Shown here piece by piece: positions 48,885 to 60,608 of a DNA stretch of 64,000 nucleotides. Within the stretch, counting starts at the first letter, position 1, and the number at the start of each line of letters is the position of its first letter. Both the position numbers and the translations under genes were made by a program. Source of the DNA: Kwoniella bestiolae CBS 10118 (lineage: Eukaryota > Basidiomycota > Tremellomycetes > Tremellales > Cryptococcaceae). The stretch lies in contig NC_089242.1 in NCBI RefSeq assembly GCF_000512585.2, forward strand, positions 2,790,001 through 2,854,000, given 5' to 3'. Under the pieces are notes generated by a model. It searched no databases, was not told the DNA's origin, and saw only the letters and a list, made by a program, of their open reading frames with translations.

Positions 48885-49210
48885 TATTCGGTCTAACTGA
48901 GAGGGAAAATATAAATTACAGAACCGCATTATTGTAATCTTACGTCCGGAGAGGAGTGACGAATCTCATAAAACACTTAAAAACGAGGAGTAATTCTGAC
49001 GAGGACTGGAAAGGGATCCTCATTCATATTTCTTCCATAGGGTATAGGCATATGGTTCTGCATGTATACATTGATGAAACGCCAGTGATCATGTCTTGTG
49101 GTTGATCTATTTGTCGCTTAGGTAAAGGAAACTTGCTACTCATCTGGTAACGTGCGCTTCTCATTATCGATGGATCCGCTCCATAATCGTGTGATGCGAT
49201 TTGCATAAGT
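48885..49210. other. Convergent intergenic, ADE4 / HIS2
   Basis: 3' UTRs of two converging genes, AT-rich. Nothing else seen. Confidence 0.5.
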
Positions 49211-51043
49211 TTACAAGTCATTATCAACCCAGAATGAATGTTTGTCCCAATCCCTCAATCTCCTACTGACCACCCTCCGCCTACCATTCCGTATCTCCTC
49301 ATCTTCCTCCTGCTTCCCACCGGAAGGAGTGAGGTACCAGATCTCCCCCACGCCATGCTGTACGAGGTAATCCCTCATCTTGAGGTAGTTCAGTCCCACG
49401 TAGGAAATACCGTGGGAATCGTCCGATAGGCAGATTTTACCGTTCAGTGAGAGTATGAGCTGTAATGAGATTAAGCGTCAGTACGTTTGATCGTTGATGG
49501 ATATATCTTGTAAAGTAGTGGAAAGCGATTATGGTAGGACAAGAAGAGAACGTGAAAAACGAAGGACGCGGAAGTTGGGAGGGGAAGCAAGACGAGGAAT
49601 CTAGTGATCAACCAGAGGGGCAGGACGGGGAGAAACGGGACGAAGATCAGGGTGGAGATGAGAGGTGATAGCGGAATGGACGTTGACTGGGGGACAGGAG
49701 GGGACAGGAGGGGACAGGAGGGGACAGGAGGGGACAGGAGGAGAAAAGGAAAGAGAGGAGAGAGAGAGGGGAGAGAGGGGAGAGAGGGGAGAGAGGGGAG
49801 AGAGGGAGAGAGGGGAGAGAGGGGAGAGAGGTTAAATGTGAGATCAAAGGCGTGACGAGGGCAAGACGGGGAAGGACTTAGGGCGGAGGCACGTGACGTC
49901 AGGTGCAAGACGAGAAGAAGGACAGGGGCGAGAGAGGGGTAAAGACGAAGAGGAGGGCCAGAACTAGATCGGGCAGAAGACGGGACAAGAAAGAAAACAT
50001 TGGGAAAGAGCAAGCGGACAAAATGCAGATGAAGGCGAATTCCACGGGCGGATGATACAGAGCCAGAGATGAATGGAATTTACCCACCTTCAAAACATCC
50101 TCACTAGGATAACTCCCCTTCCACCCCTTCCTTATCGCCGCAGAATTAGCCTCGAATGATCCTCCATACCCTACTACCAGCTTGATATTCCTCTCCACCT
50201 TCTCCCATATGCTGGATATCTGCCTAAGGCTGAAATCCGGGATCCACAACAGACACAAATCGAAATGACCTATGACCTCTGGTTTGAAGTGCTCTATCAA
50301 CTTGTACTGCTGGTCAAAGTAATTCTCTAAAAACGGTATCAACTCTTCTTCTGTCGGATCATACCCATCTTGTATCTTTGTGTCTGATGGATCGCCTAGT
50401 TCCAGAGACGGAGGTGGTCCAGGATCCATCGTTCGACCTTCTATACCACGATATGAGGCTTGTACAGAACGCAGCCATGTGGACCGGTCGAAATCTATTG
50501 ATATCCCATTGACGTGATGAACGCTGCCTACTATGTAATCTATCTCTTGATGTTCTTGTATGAGCTGGGAGACGTTGGTCAGATCCAGGGGAGTTATGTA
50601 GTCTGTCTCTAGCGAGATGAGGAGAGATATCTGGTGACAGTATCTCGATTTTAGGGAAGATGCGTGTGAGAGGAAGTCGAGGTATGTCGATAGCAGATCG
50701 GATGGTGTCAAGTCTGCCTGAAAAAGTATCAGCGTATAGTCTATGCGTGCTGCATAATCATAATCACGATCTCCTCATTCGGAGCGAAGCCGGAACGGTC
50801 AAGACGACATTTTGACGCATGTTCATGTCATAGCGATCTGACTAGACAGCTCCAGGTATTTGCGGAGAGAGACTGCGCACTCACCTCCTCGGGAAACAAA
50901 TCTTCCATCCTGAACCTCGGAGCATGCTCACTCAACCCAAACACCTCGAATCGTTTTCTGATAGCTTCTTTCACGACGTCTTCCAGCTGATCTTTCGCGT
51001 GTCGGCAGAACTGCCCCGAATGGGAGTGGTGACTGTGGGGCAT
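49211..51043 (-). CDS. HIS2: Histidinol-phosphatase, PHP family
   Basis: Removes phosphate from L-histidinol phosphate in histidine synthesis. Three exons. Exon 1 holds the metal motif MPHSHHSHSGQF and AKDQLEDVVKEAIRKRFEVFGLSEHAP. Exon 2 gives LISLETDYI, IDYIVGSVHHVNGISIDFD, a Pro-rich insert, FKPEVIGHFDLCLLW and VVGYGGSFEANSAAIRKGW. The last exon gives LSLNGKICLSDDSHGISYVGLNYLKMRDYL. HxH, E, H, and DSH metal ligands follow the PHP order. The second intron (49460-50087, 628 nt) is unusually long for this region and carries tandem repeats. A long frame inside the intron (49471-50013) is repeat-driven noise. Confidence 0.92.
49691..49831. repeat. Intronic minisatellite plus 96-nt purine tract
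   Basis: Five exact copies of GGGACAGGAG (49691-49740) run into an uninterrupted purine stretch (49736-49831) built mostly of GAGAGAGGG units. It lies inside the HIS2 second intron; in the transcript it is a CU-rich tract. Confidence 0.9.
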
Positions 51044-51717
51044 AGTAGGCTTTCTGAGGCGGGCAGGGAGGATCTATCGCTCTGAGTGGATTTGCCTGTC
51101 TAGTGACGGCAGGAATTATCCTTGGATATGGTAATGATGCATGAAGATGAAATATTTGACTCGATAGTCATTAGGAGGACCAGTTGGACGAATCGAGTGG
51201 AGGTGAACATCACCTGTTGGACGAATGTGGCACCTCCTTCCTTCCGCCCTCCTCCCCATCTCCCTGCCGATATATTTTGGTATGATTGCAGACCCAATTA
51301 TGCATCATGCAACATCCACAACATAGTCATAAACACCTTGCATGAGCGCATCCGTAAAGCCTATCAAATCATATCAAACGGTTTGTATAAGATGGAAATT
51401 CCCCATCAGACAACCTAGTGTCTTATCGATGAGTCTTACCTACCTTGTTAAGGTCAATATTGAAAAATTCAAGTCAAATCGAATATGTACAGAAGAGTCA
51501 GGAGATCAGGGCTAGACTAAGCAGAACTACTACCCGAGCGACTTCCACGCACCACCTATGACCTGTACATAGGAAACCAAAAGAGACAACGAAAGTGGCA
51601 CTCTGCCCAAAATCTCGAAAAAAAAGGTAAAATCGTCACGTTTGCGTTGAAAACAATCCAGTACATCTCCAAATACCCTCGCTCCCCATTCCAGAAGTAT
51701 CCAAACTAGTTGGTAAT
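51044..51717. other. Intergenic between GH16 3' end and HIS2 5' end
   Basis: HIS2 upstream region and GH16 3' UTR. A 98-codon frame at 51122-51418 lacks any recognisable feature. No repeat of note. Confidence 0.5.
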
Positions 51718-53356
51718 CTATACCTCGGTGGTAGAGTTGAAGTACTTGACGTAAGAGACTTCCCAGAAAGCCTCAGCAAAGGCCGAACCTTGATTCAAGA
51801 CGTAATCGGCGCAGGTAGCGTAACCAGTCTTCGAGGCGCAACTCTGCGATTGTCCGGCATAGCCTGCGTAGTTCCAGACGCCGTCGGCCCCCGCCCAGTC
51901 CCCACATAGGGTCGTGTCAAACTTTCAGGATCAAGGACAGAATCAGCAAGAAGAATCTCAGACGAAGAAGATTGTGCGCGAAAAAAAGTTTTTTTTGTTT
52001 TTTTTTTGTTTTTTTTTCGTTTCGCCACAAACGCATTTCTGGGAGATGGAATATCACTCACGATGTTGAAGTGGTCGTAGAAGAACTGGTATGGGTTACA
52101 GTTATCAGAAGGGAAGTGAGCCATTGGTTTACCCCATCCTGAGGGTTCGGGTGAATCGTTGGTGATGTCCGAAGGGATGTTAGTTCGAGGGAAGAACCAA
52201 ACTGTGATACCAGCCTTGCTCCATCGAGCTGTGCGTTCGTGCTTATCAGTATACAACTGTGAAGTATGACGATAGGCCTTGACTTACTAGCGTAAACACC
52301 ACCACCGATAGCGTTGAACGATTCACCATAGGCGTTTTGGGTGACTTCATCTCGGACACCACAACCTTGGTTGGAGGTAGCGTAGGAAGCACAGTTGTAC
52401 GAGTCGTATCCTCCCGTAGTGAGCTGGCCGACCTGGTTATCGTTCATGTTGTTTGGCATCGTACATCCATTACCGGTGTGAAGGGATACTTGATTTTGTC
52501 CGAAATCATTGACACCCTCGAAGATGTCGATTTCACCACCCTCAGGCCAGTTGGGTCCGTTAGACCACCAGGCAGGCCAGGTACCACACCCCGTGGGCAT
52601 GTGGTATGCATCCATGATAATCAATCCACCAGTGTATCTACGTGAAAGCAAAACCCAAATCAAATCAGCAAATGCAGGGTACAACGTGAGGTATATGTAA
52701 GAATGTGGCACTTACATCCTGTTACCGTGGATTCGGATAGACTTCCTTCCACCAGATACCACCTGGGTAGTATCGACGGCCATGACAGCTCTCTTGTTGG
52801 CATTGATGGAGATCAATCCACTGTTCCATGCATCACCTCTGTTCAGGTAATCGACCGTACCGTGAGTGGGGTCATTCCATTCCCAGAAGTTGACATTATC
52901 GAAGAAAGAGTCTCCAGACCATTCCTCAACTTTGCTCCAGCTACTTGTGGATTGGGAGTTTCCAGCTGAAGAAGTCGAAGATGCCGAAGCAGAGGCAGAG
53001 GCAGAAGCGGTGTTATCGCCCCATGTCTGAGTGGCAGAGGCAGTAGCGTTGGCCCAGTTCTCGTTGTTGGTCAAAGTAGGTAATACCTCCGCCGAAGTGG
53101 AACTGGCGGTAGGTTCGGTAGCTACGGAAGTAGCATTGAATTTCACCTGACATGTACCCCTCTTCTTCTTCTTCACCAACCTCTTGACTTTGTTCTTGTG
53201 CGTAGAGGGCACTGAACCGTCTCGTTTAGCTTGTTGGTTGGTCGTAAGAGTAGATAAGGCTTTCTTGTGGTGAGGATTTATGTGGAGGGCGGAAACTGCC
53301 GCTGGGGCGGTTACGGAGAGTGTGAGGAGGGGTAATAAGAGGTTTGAGACGTGCAT
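51718..53356 (-). CDS. Secreted GH16 beta-glucanase
   Basis: Endo-beta-1,3(1,4)-glucanase of glycoside hydrolase family 16, probably acting on the cell wall. Four exons. A signal peptide (MHVSNLLLPLLTLSVTAPAAVSA) is followed by a basic stretch (KRLVKKKKRGT, possible Kex2 processing) and a Ser/Thr/Ala linker. The domain runs SFFDNVNFWEWNDPTHGTVDY, MAVDTTQVVSGGRKSIRI, YTGGLIIMDAYHMPTGCGTWPAWWSNG, the catalytic EIDIFEGVN (ExDxxE), NNMNDNQVG, GITVWFFPRTNIP, and C-terminal DTTLCGDWAGADGVW with SYVKYF. This is close to the laminarinase-like branch of fungal GH16. The last intron contains homopolymer runs (51981-52018). Repeated TTCAACGTCAAGTTGA boxes lie upstream. Confidence 0.93.
51981..52018. repeat. 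Poly-A/poly-T homopolymer runs in the GH16 intron
   Basis: Forward strand: A7, then T runs interrupted by single G bases. It lies inside the last intron; in the transcript it reads as A-rich blocks. Confidence 0.8.
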
Positions 53357-55860
53357 TTTGTTGGTTTTTGACTTGCAAAATACGACCACTAGGGTTTAGT
53401 TTATTTGATTTCGACCGGCGAAAGTTGGTCCAGTGTGTTTGATAGCTCTTAGCTTTGAAATGAAGGTTATATCGCTCTGCGATGGGTGGATGGTCGATAG
53501 CTGTTCAACGTCAAGTTGAAAGAATAACCAAATCAAGGCAATTCAACGTCAAGTTGAGATAATAGAATAAACGTCAAGTTCGTGAAATCGTTTTTCGTAC
53601 AGAGATGATTGATGATTGATGATTGATGGGACGTTGAGTGATGGTTGTCGATTGATGAGGTATTGAAGTCGTCAAGTTGAGAATCGTCAATAGAGGTCGT
53701 TATTCGAGAGTCGAGTTGTCGATATTGAGGATGGCGAAGGGAGGAATGGGAAGAGTCGAAATAGGATAGGACGAGGTAGGAGAGTCAGGTCAAAGAGAGA
53801 GATAAGAAAAGCACAAAAGAGAAGGGATTTTATAAGGCGATGGAGTAGCGGTGAGCCAAGACAATAAGTCGTGTTTAGTGATAGGGACAGTGTCGTTTCA
53901 GGAACAATACGTTGAATGATGTTTTGCGTGGGAGGTTTGATGAGGACGTCCGTGTCCGCAGAGAGGAAGGCGCAGGCGCAGTGATGATAGGGAAGTGGGA
54001 AGTAAAACAAATGTTGTGTTGGTGTATATCGTTGTGTTAAGGTGATGGTGATTTGCCGCAAAGTAGGAGCGATGGGAAGAGGATGGGAAGAAAACCAGAG
54101 ATCAGCTTCACGTCCTTGTCCTTGTCCATTTCAGCTGGTCCAAGCTTTGTTCTTTCTCTATTCGGAAGAGGGCACAGCACAAGTGGAGCAAACAAGAGAT
54201 CTGTGGGTTGTGTGGAGTAGATTTGGTCCTGATCTACAGGCTATGTTCGGGATATTGCCATCTTCGAGTGCGAAAGCAGAGCGATGAAGCTACGAAGCTA
54301 AAGGCTTCCTTTGCAACGCATCTGAATACTTCTATTCGCATCATATGATGTCCTTGGTCTGAAACCCTCCATCCCCAAATACCCTCAATCGTTCACCCCA
54401 GGCCCAAAAGAGTCATTTCAATCTGGACCAATGACGATGACAAAGACCAGAGCAGAACTCACCAAGTGTGCTTGGACTTATGACTTTGAGATTTGTGAGG
54501 GGAGAGAGAGGGGGTTAAGAGATGAATGGAGAGTATAGAAAGAAAAGATGTATTGGAAAGTAATGTTCATATCATCATACTATCGACCATGCATGCATCA
54601 TCCACCGACCATTGCGTGAAGTGAAGTGACAAGACAAAGTGAATGTAAACAGATGGCTGGCGTTTTTTTGCGTCTTCTCAGTGACGCGGTGCGGTGCTCT
54701 TCCTCTCATACCGTACCATACCATGGAGGGTGAATGGTCATGTTCATACATTTAATGCCCTGATTATCATTTTCCTATTGAAAACAACGCGAACTCTTGT
54801 CCCAAAACGCCTTCATCCCTACTGACGAGCTATGTAGAATCTACTCATGCCCAGTGAAAATCGTACCCGGGTTCCTCCTGCACAAAAGACAAAAACACAA
54901 AAAAAAAGAGAGTCGCGTTTTGTTTTTCTGAGCTTTGGCACATAAAGTTTGTTCCACCATAGATCGAGACCCTGAAAAGCCGAGTAGGGAGGAACGTAAA
55001 GCAGCCTGCCGCAGTCTTACGCCTAAACTTGGCAACGGTGAACCGTAAATACACTGTCTGTACTGTACACGGTACATTCCTCCAATTGTTCTGGTACCAT
55101 GATCATGAATTGTATGAATTGATGGGTGATTCTGATGATCGGGCAACTCTCGTAAATACGAGTGAGAATGCAGAATGGATAGTGAATACCAAGATGTCGC
55201 GAGGCGAACGTCACTTGGCTCAACAACCTTTGTCCGATGGAGTTTTTCCGACCGAAAATCCAATTCAACCCAAGAAGTCCTTGATAGCAAGCGAAAGTCT
55301 GGACATCCTTTCATTTCGAGCTTGGCATCTGGTTGGATGATCTACCCAATGGACATCTATCTTACAGCTCCAAGACCTGAAGCATGACGAACACATAGCT
55401 TCATTTCCATGTCTGTCTTTAGTGTGATCCTAGTGGTTACAATGATCAAGCCACCCGTTCGAACATTCAACGAAACCAATCGGTGGTTTGATGACGTATT
55501 GAATATCGACGATGAAATCAGATACCATGAATTGATGGAACAATATATTCAGCGGTCAAAGCTTAAGCATACCGCTAGACTGGATGTGTCATATTTTCTT
55601 GAGATTTGACTTCTCCTTGGAGGAACGGGTTGAAATGTGGCCGTATAAGATGGTGAATGGCAAATTGGAATGACGGATGTCTTATTCGTTACCAGAGATA
55701 CAGACTTGTATATCTTATTGAGCCTTAACATCAAAGACATTCCGTTAAGTCTGTAACTCTGTGCAAGCGAATATCAACTTCAATTCAGATGCATTCTATT
55801 TTCCCATCCATTTCCATTTCCATTCCCAACCCCGTTTCCTCTATTTCTCAGTGGATCTAC
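53357..55860. other. Large intergenic region between ADE12 3' end and GH16 5' end
   Basis: 2.5 kb with no supported CDS. Apart from the repeat boxes near GH16, it holds several open frames (54841-55314 minus, 55029-55340 plus, 55409-55609 plus) without domain-like sequence or introns that extend them. A long 5' leader of GH16 or an unrecognised gene is possible. Confidence 0.4.
53504..53682. promoter_or_regulatory. Repeated CAACGTCAAGTTG boxes upstream of GH16
   Basis: TTCAACGTCAAGTTGA occurs exactly twice (53504-53519, 53542-53557). AACGTCAAGTT occurs at 53570-53580 and CGTCAAGTTGA at 53670-53680. The core TCAAC-GTCAA-GTTGA is a 5-bp inverted repeat. They begin about 150 bp upstream of the GH16 start. 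An ATTGATG tandem repeat lies at about 53606-53628. Confidence 0.6.
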
Positions 55861-57748
55861 CTAGAACAAGATCAAATTCTGATCTCTACCTGGACCGACA
55901 CCGACGTATTGTACCTTGACTTTCAAGAAATCTTCAATGAACTTGATGTATTTCTTGGCGTTTTCAGGCAACTCTTCGTAGGTCTTGCAGTTTGAGATGT
56001 CGGATTTCCATCCTGGGAGGGTGGTGTATTCGACTTCTACTTGTGCGAGTCTGTCGAGATCGGCTGTGACGGGTGGTGGAAGGGTCAGCACAGCTCAATC
56101 AAACGTCATGAGATGGCAAGGATACACAGAAGAACGTAAACTAGGGGTATTTGAGATATGAATCGGTAATCTGTCAAAGTCATCATCACTCACCAGGGAA
56201 CCCATCAATCTCCTCACCGTCAATCTTGTACCCCGTAGCGACCTTGATCTCCTCGAACCCATCGAGCACATCAAGTTTCGTCAAGTTCAACGAAGTGTAC
56301 CCGTTGATCATGTTAGAGTATCGCATGACGACAAGATCCAACCAACCGCATCGTCTTCGTCTTCCAGTTACGGTACCGTACTCCGCTCCGACTTCTTGTA
56401 ATGTCTCGCCGACGGTATCGAGCTGTTCAGTGGGGAAGGGACCTCCTCCGACTCGGGTGGTGTACGCTTTGATCACTCCTACGACCTTTTTGATGGCGAA
56501 TGGAGGGATACCGAGACCGGTGACGACACCTCCGATGGAGGTAGCAGAGGAGGTGACGAAGGGGTAGGTACCGTAGTCGATATCCAACATCAGGGCGTTG
56601 GCACCTTCAACGAGCACTTTTTTACCGGATTGTAAGGCGTTGTGCATGAAGGTGGGGCCGTCCACGATGTAGGGTCGGAGTCTTTCGGCGAATGCCTGGG
56701 GTGGTAGCAGAGTGTTAGCGTTGTGTCTTCTCAAATGATCAACAAACGACACATTGTCATAGGTCTCTCCATATAAGCAGTAACGGGATGTAAATGATCC
56801 ATAAAGAAAGGCGCACTCACAAGGTACATCTCGATCTCACCCTCAGTATCAAATTCGAAATGCCCGTACCTCTTGAACCGTCCTTCTACCAACTTCCTAA
56901 ACTTGGCAGGGAAAGAGGGATCATAGAGATGGTGGACTCTCAAACCTGATCGAGAAGCTTTGGACGAGTAGGCGGGTCCGATACCCTTCTTGGTGGTTCC
57001 GATGGATGATCCACCGAGCTCAATCTCTTTGAGACCGTCAACGATCTGGTGGAAGCCCATGACGAGGTGGGCTCGGTCGGAGATCTTGAGTCGGTCTGCG
57101 ACTTTGAGGCCTGTGGTGGGGTGGTTAGTATGGTCATGTCAAATAGATGAGGATGTGGAGATCGATTAAGCCAAAGTAGTCTGGGTTGGAAGAGGATTGG
57201 AACAACATCAAGACAGATCCAAGAAACCAAACTCACCCTTTCGTTCGAGCGTGTCGAGCTCGTTGAAAAGCGAGGGTACGTGGACGACCACACCGGAGCC
57301 GATGAAAGCGGTACAAGTGGGGTTGATGAGACCTGGTAGCACCATATGTTATTAGCAAGACCGTTCCCTTTCCTGGAAGTCTGTACAACTCGAACAGGGT
57401 TGAAGAAAAGTAGAACACCCACCCGAGGGCAAAAGGTTGAAAGCATAACTTGTCTTCTCCCCCTTTGCATTCCTCACCACGATGGTGTGTCCTGCGTTGT
57501 TCCCTCCCGCGCATCTCGCACAGATATCCGCCTCTGCAGCGAGGATATCGACAAGTTTACCTTTACCTTCGTCACCCCATTGGGCTCCGAGTCTGCGTCG
57601 TAGATGAGATATAAGCTTAATTTCGTCTCAAGGGGAGGAAGGGGGGGAAAGACGTACACGACGGATACTCCTTCGGGGGCTGTTGTAAAGTAAGTCAGCC
57701 TGGGTTCGGAGTCAGAGCATAGAGAGATGAGCACTTACATGGAGCCAT
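55861..57748 (-). CDS. ADE12: Adenylosuccinate synthetase
   Basis: GTP-dependent ligation of aspartate to IMP, the first step from IMP to AMP. The first coding exons are tiny: ATGGCTCCAT (10 nt), then 22 nt (57658-57679), giving MAPSPEGVSVV, then [16 protein letters not shown], the GTP/catalytic loop. Later motifs: [88 protein letters not shown] and a last exon [19 protein letters not shown]...[12 protein letters not shown]. All catalytic signatures are present. Seven or so exons. Confidence 0.95.
57658..57679 (-). other. ADE12: 22-nt exon of ADE12
   Basis: Flanked by ACAACAG and GTACGT on the minus strand. Joined in frame as M-A-P-S-P-E-G-V-S-V-V-L-G-A-Q-W. Confidence 0.85.
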
Positions 57749-58181
57749 CGTAGGCAAGATAAGTATAGTGTATAGGTAACCTCAACCTAAGAGTGTGTTT
57801 GTGTGAATAGTGATATATTCGTTGATAGAACTGAAAAAAACCAAGATGCTGCTGCTGCTGTTTGCTGTTGCTATATACGAGTCAATTCCATTATTGGGTA
57901 GTAGAGTGACTACAGGTGTATTCAGGGTAATATCCGTCTTTTTTGCTTCTTTGGTTTTAACTGTATGAGCTGAGAGCAGTTTGCGGCTGGTTTCGGGTTT
58001 ACCTGGACACAAGCAAGTGCATCAATCACAGAAAATCCACATCATCATGCACGTATATAGGTATAGTCCTCAGCCTCCACTTGCAACTTCCAGATGAGAC
58101 GTCGAGTGGATTACGGAGAAGTATCTGTTGACAATCTACCTGCTAGCTGATGGCTAAATTTGAAAGCACGGATAGGATACA
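57749..58181. promoter_or_regulatory. Divergent promoter, ADE12 / NAD kinase
   Basis: 433 bp between start codons. Contains a short CTG repeat (about 57848-57860) and no recognisable named element. Confidence 0.45.
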
Positions 58182-59958
58182 ATGATCAGCACGAAACCGA
58201 TACACCCCCCTCTGGCAAGAGCATCTTTACGCTCGAGACCGGTCATTCGAGCTAAAAGAGCGATATATAGGTCGATACATCAGCTGCGAGATCTACCTAA
58301 ACCTACAGATAAAGAAGTAGCCAAGTGAGTCTGCCAGCATCCAATGCACGGTGTGACTGCTTATCAGAAACACAGCAAACCCCGACTACAGCCATGCAGC
58401 TGGCCGAAAGCTGAATCCTCAGCTATGGGCGCAGCGAGGTATTCACCTGCGTAAGTTGATCTCCCTAAACATCTGATCTGTCCACGTCCATCCTGCATTG
58501 CTAATATCCTGACACAGGCACCAGCTCTCCGAATGGACTTCCTCGCCAACTACAATCCTACTAGTCCAGAAGCGCAATGATGCTCGTACCACCAAAGCAA
58601 TGGGAGATATACTAGCGTGAGCTTACAGGAATGGATTTACCTCTGGGCGAGAGGAAAGACGCTGACTTCTATTTGAGCAGATATCTGCGAAAAAACTATC
58701 CCCGCCTGCGACTGATAGTTGAACCGCACACTGCACTCGATCATCCGGAGTTTGAAGATCTCATAGTCACCTCGCCAGGGGACGAAGCTCTTCTTCCGCT
58801 ACACACCAACCTGGTGGTGACACTTGGAGGAGACGGGACGATATTACACGTATCGAATTTGTTCTCTCAGGGGGAGTGCCCCCCTGTTTTGAGCTTTTCT
58901 ATGGGATCTTTAGGGTTCTTGTTACCTTTTCGTTAGTCAGCTTATATCTTCGGCGCCATCACTAAATCTTAAATCTAAAGAACGAGCAGGAGGATGGACA
59001 GCTAATCGTCACCAAACGCAGATATCGACTCCCTCGCATCTACCATTCAATCCACCTTGAATGGCCCGGTGTCAATCCTGAATAGAATGAGATTGGCTTG
59101 TAAACCACTTGCGACTAATGGGAACCTCTTGGATAGATGTACGAAGACAGGTCAGTCAGCGTTTCGCTCCCTAATCCACCCTCAGAAAACAGATGAACTG
59201 AGTTCCCTTTACATCGTACAGTCGGAGAAGCAGGATGGCAAGTTATGAATGAAGTGACTCTACATAGAGGTAGACACGCGCATCTGACTGTTGTGGATGC
59301 GTATTTCGATGGACAGCATCTTACCGAGGCGGTGGTAAGTCATGCTTCACACGTTCATCTTCACATATCATCAAGTCCAGTCCTGGAATGACAGTCATTC
59401 CATCCTTACAGGCAGATGGTATCCTCCTCTCTACACCAACAGGCTCAACGGCCTATTCCCTCTCAGCGGGCGGACCAATCTCACACCCTGAAACCGATGC
59501 TTTTCTCCTCACTCCAATCGCACCTAGATCACTGAGTTTTAGAACGGTCATACTACCCGGAAGAGGGTCCGTGCAATTGGAAGTAAGTATAATTCACCCG
59601 TGATCTCAGTATTGGCTTGTTCTCTATCCGTTGCAAATATATACTGATCACTCCGATGTCATAGATATCACCCCTCGCTCGATCATCCGCAGAACTATCA
59701 ATAGACGGTAAAGAAGTTTGTCTGTTGAATCCAAAGGAATCCGTGCATATCACCAAATCACCTTATCCTATACCGTGCATCGAGAGGGTAGGTGAAGAGA
59801 GCGGCTGGGTGAGGGATATCAAGTGAGCTGCATCTGTCTTGACAACGTACGACATATGTAAGTGTATTGACAGTGATGGTCCTCCTCGCAATAGCTCGCT
59901 GTTGCAGTTCAACGTTGGGTTCAGGAATAAAAGCTTGTTAGGGCATGGAACTGTGTGA
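58182..59958 (+). CDS. NAD kinase
   Basis: Phosphorylates NAD(H) to NADP(H). The N-terminus ([29 protein letters not shown]) is basic and Ser-rich, like a mitochondrial presequence. Exons then give [48 protein letters not shown] (the GGDGT motif), [72 protein letters not shown], and the end [21 protein letters not shown]. The exon starting at 58681 shows that the Met at 58631 is inside an intron. Frame of the second exon ([11 protein letters not shown]) was chosen so that the phases match. Whether it is the mitochondrial or the cytosolic form cannot be settled. Confidence 0.92.
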
Positions 59959-60608
59959 AAAGGATTGGGTTCTTTTGATGGTGACTCGATCTAGGAAAAG
60001 GGGACGAAGGGGTGACTACCTCTGATGCATCGTGCGAATTAGAGACGTTATACGCTCTTCTCTTGAGAGATAGACTGCATCAGTCATCATAGACGAATTA
60101 GAGTAATGCAATGATAGTAAGACCATATCGCACAGTATGATATATAAATAGCATGCATGTGATTCATGACTTCTATTATCCGATGGTTCAGTTTTCGGGT
60201 TTGACCGTGAAACTTATCTCGCTAATCTGAATCTCCAATTGATCTTATGGTATGGTATCACGAGGTGGAATTCGAGTATTTATGCAGTATCTCCAATTCA
60301 CACTATTGGCCATAATCTGGTCAGATTGGCCATAATCTCATCATATCACCCGCCTCATTTGCCATCCACCCGTACACCCCACTCGAATATTGGCCATCAT
60401 CATCTCAAAGCTCGTGATCATCCCTCATCCCCTTACCTCGTCACCGAATCTCCAAGAATTCAACGACTCAATTAAAGTCGAAATACGAATGATCCTCTCA
60501 TCGAGTCGACAGATATTCCGACGAAACACTGTATATATAGTATCACCCATTTGCAAGAAATCATCCCCACCCTTTCTTCGATATCTACATAGTACACCTA
60601 TAACAAAC
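59959..60608. other. Intergenic between NAD kinase and threonine aldolase
   Basis: 3' UTR of the kinase, then the aldolase upstream region. The direct repeat ATTGGCCATAATCT occurs at 60305-60318 and 60325-60338 with a third ATTGGCCAT at 60389-60397. Confidence 0.5.
60305..60338. repeat. 14-bp direct repeat ATTGGCCATAATCT x2
   Basis: Two exact copies at a 20-bp period, with ATTGGCCAT again at 60389. All lie 210-305 bp upstream of the threonine aldolase start, so a binding-site array is possible. Confidence 0.6.

Noticed and set aside
49471..50013. A 180-codon frame inside the HIS2 intron
   Set aside because: Its length is due to the tandem repeats (Pro/Ser/Leu repeats), and the flanking exons join in frame across it.
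54841..55340. Overlapping frames on both strands in the ADE12/GH16 gap
   Set aside because: No signature, no compatible introns, and the frames on the two strands conflict.
46464..57748. A purine gene cluster (ADE4 and ADE12)
   Set aside because: HIS2, the GH16 gene and 2.5 kb of intergenic DNA lie between them; the strands differ. Two purine genes near each other may be chance.
58631..58936. Start of the NAD kinase at 58631
   Set aside because: The segment to 58680 is an intron: upstream exon ends GC|GTGAGC and 58681 continues A-Y-L-R-K in frame.
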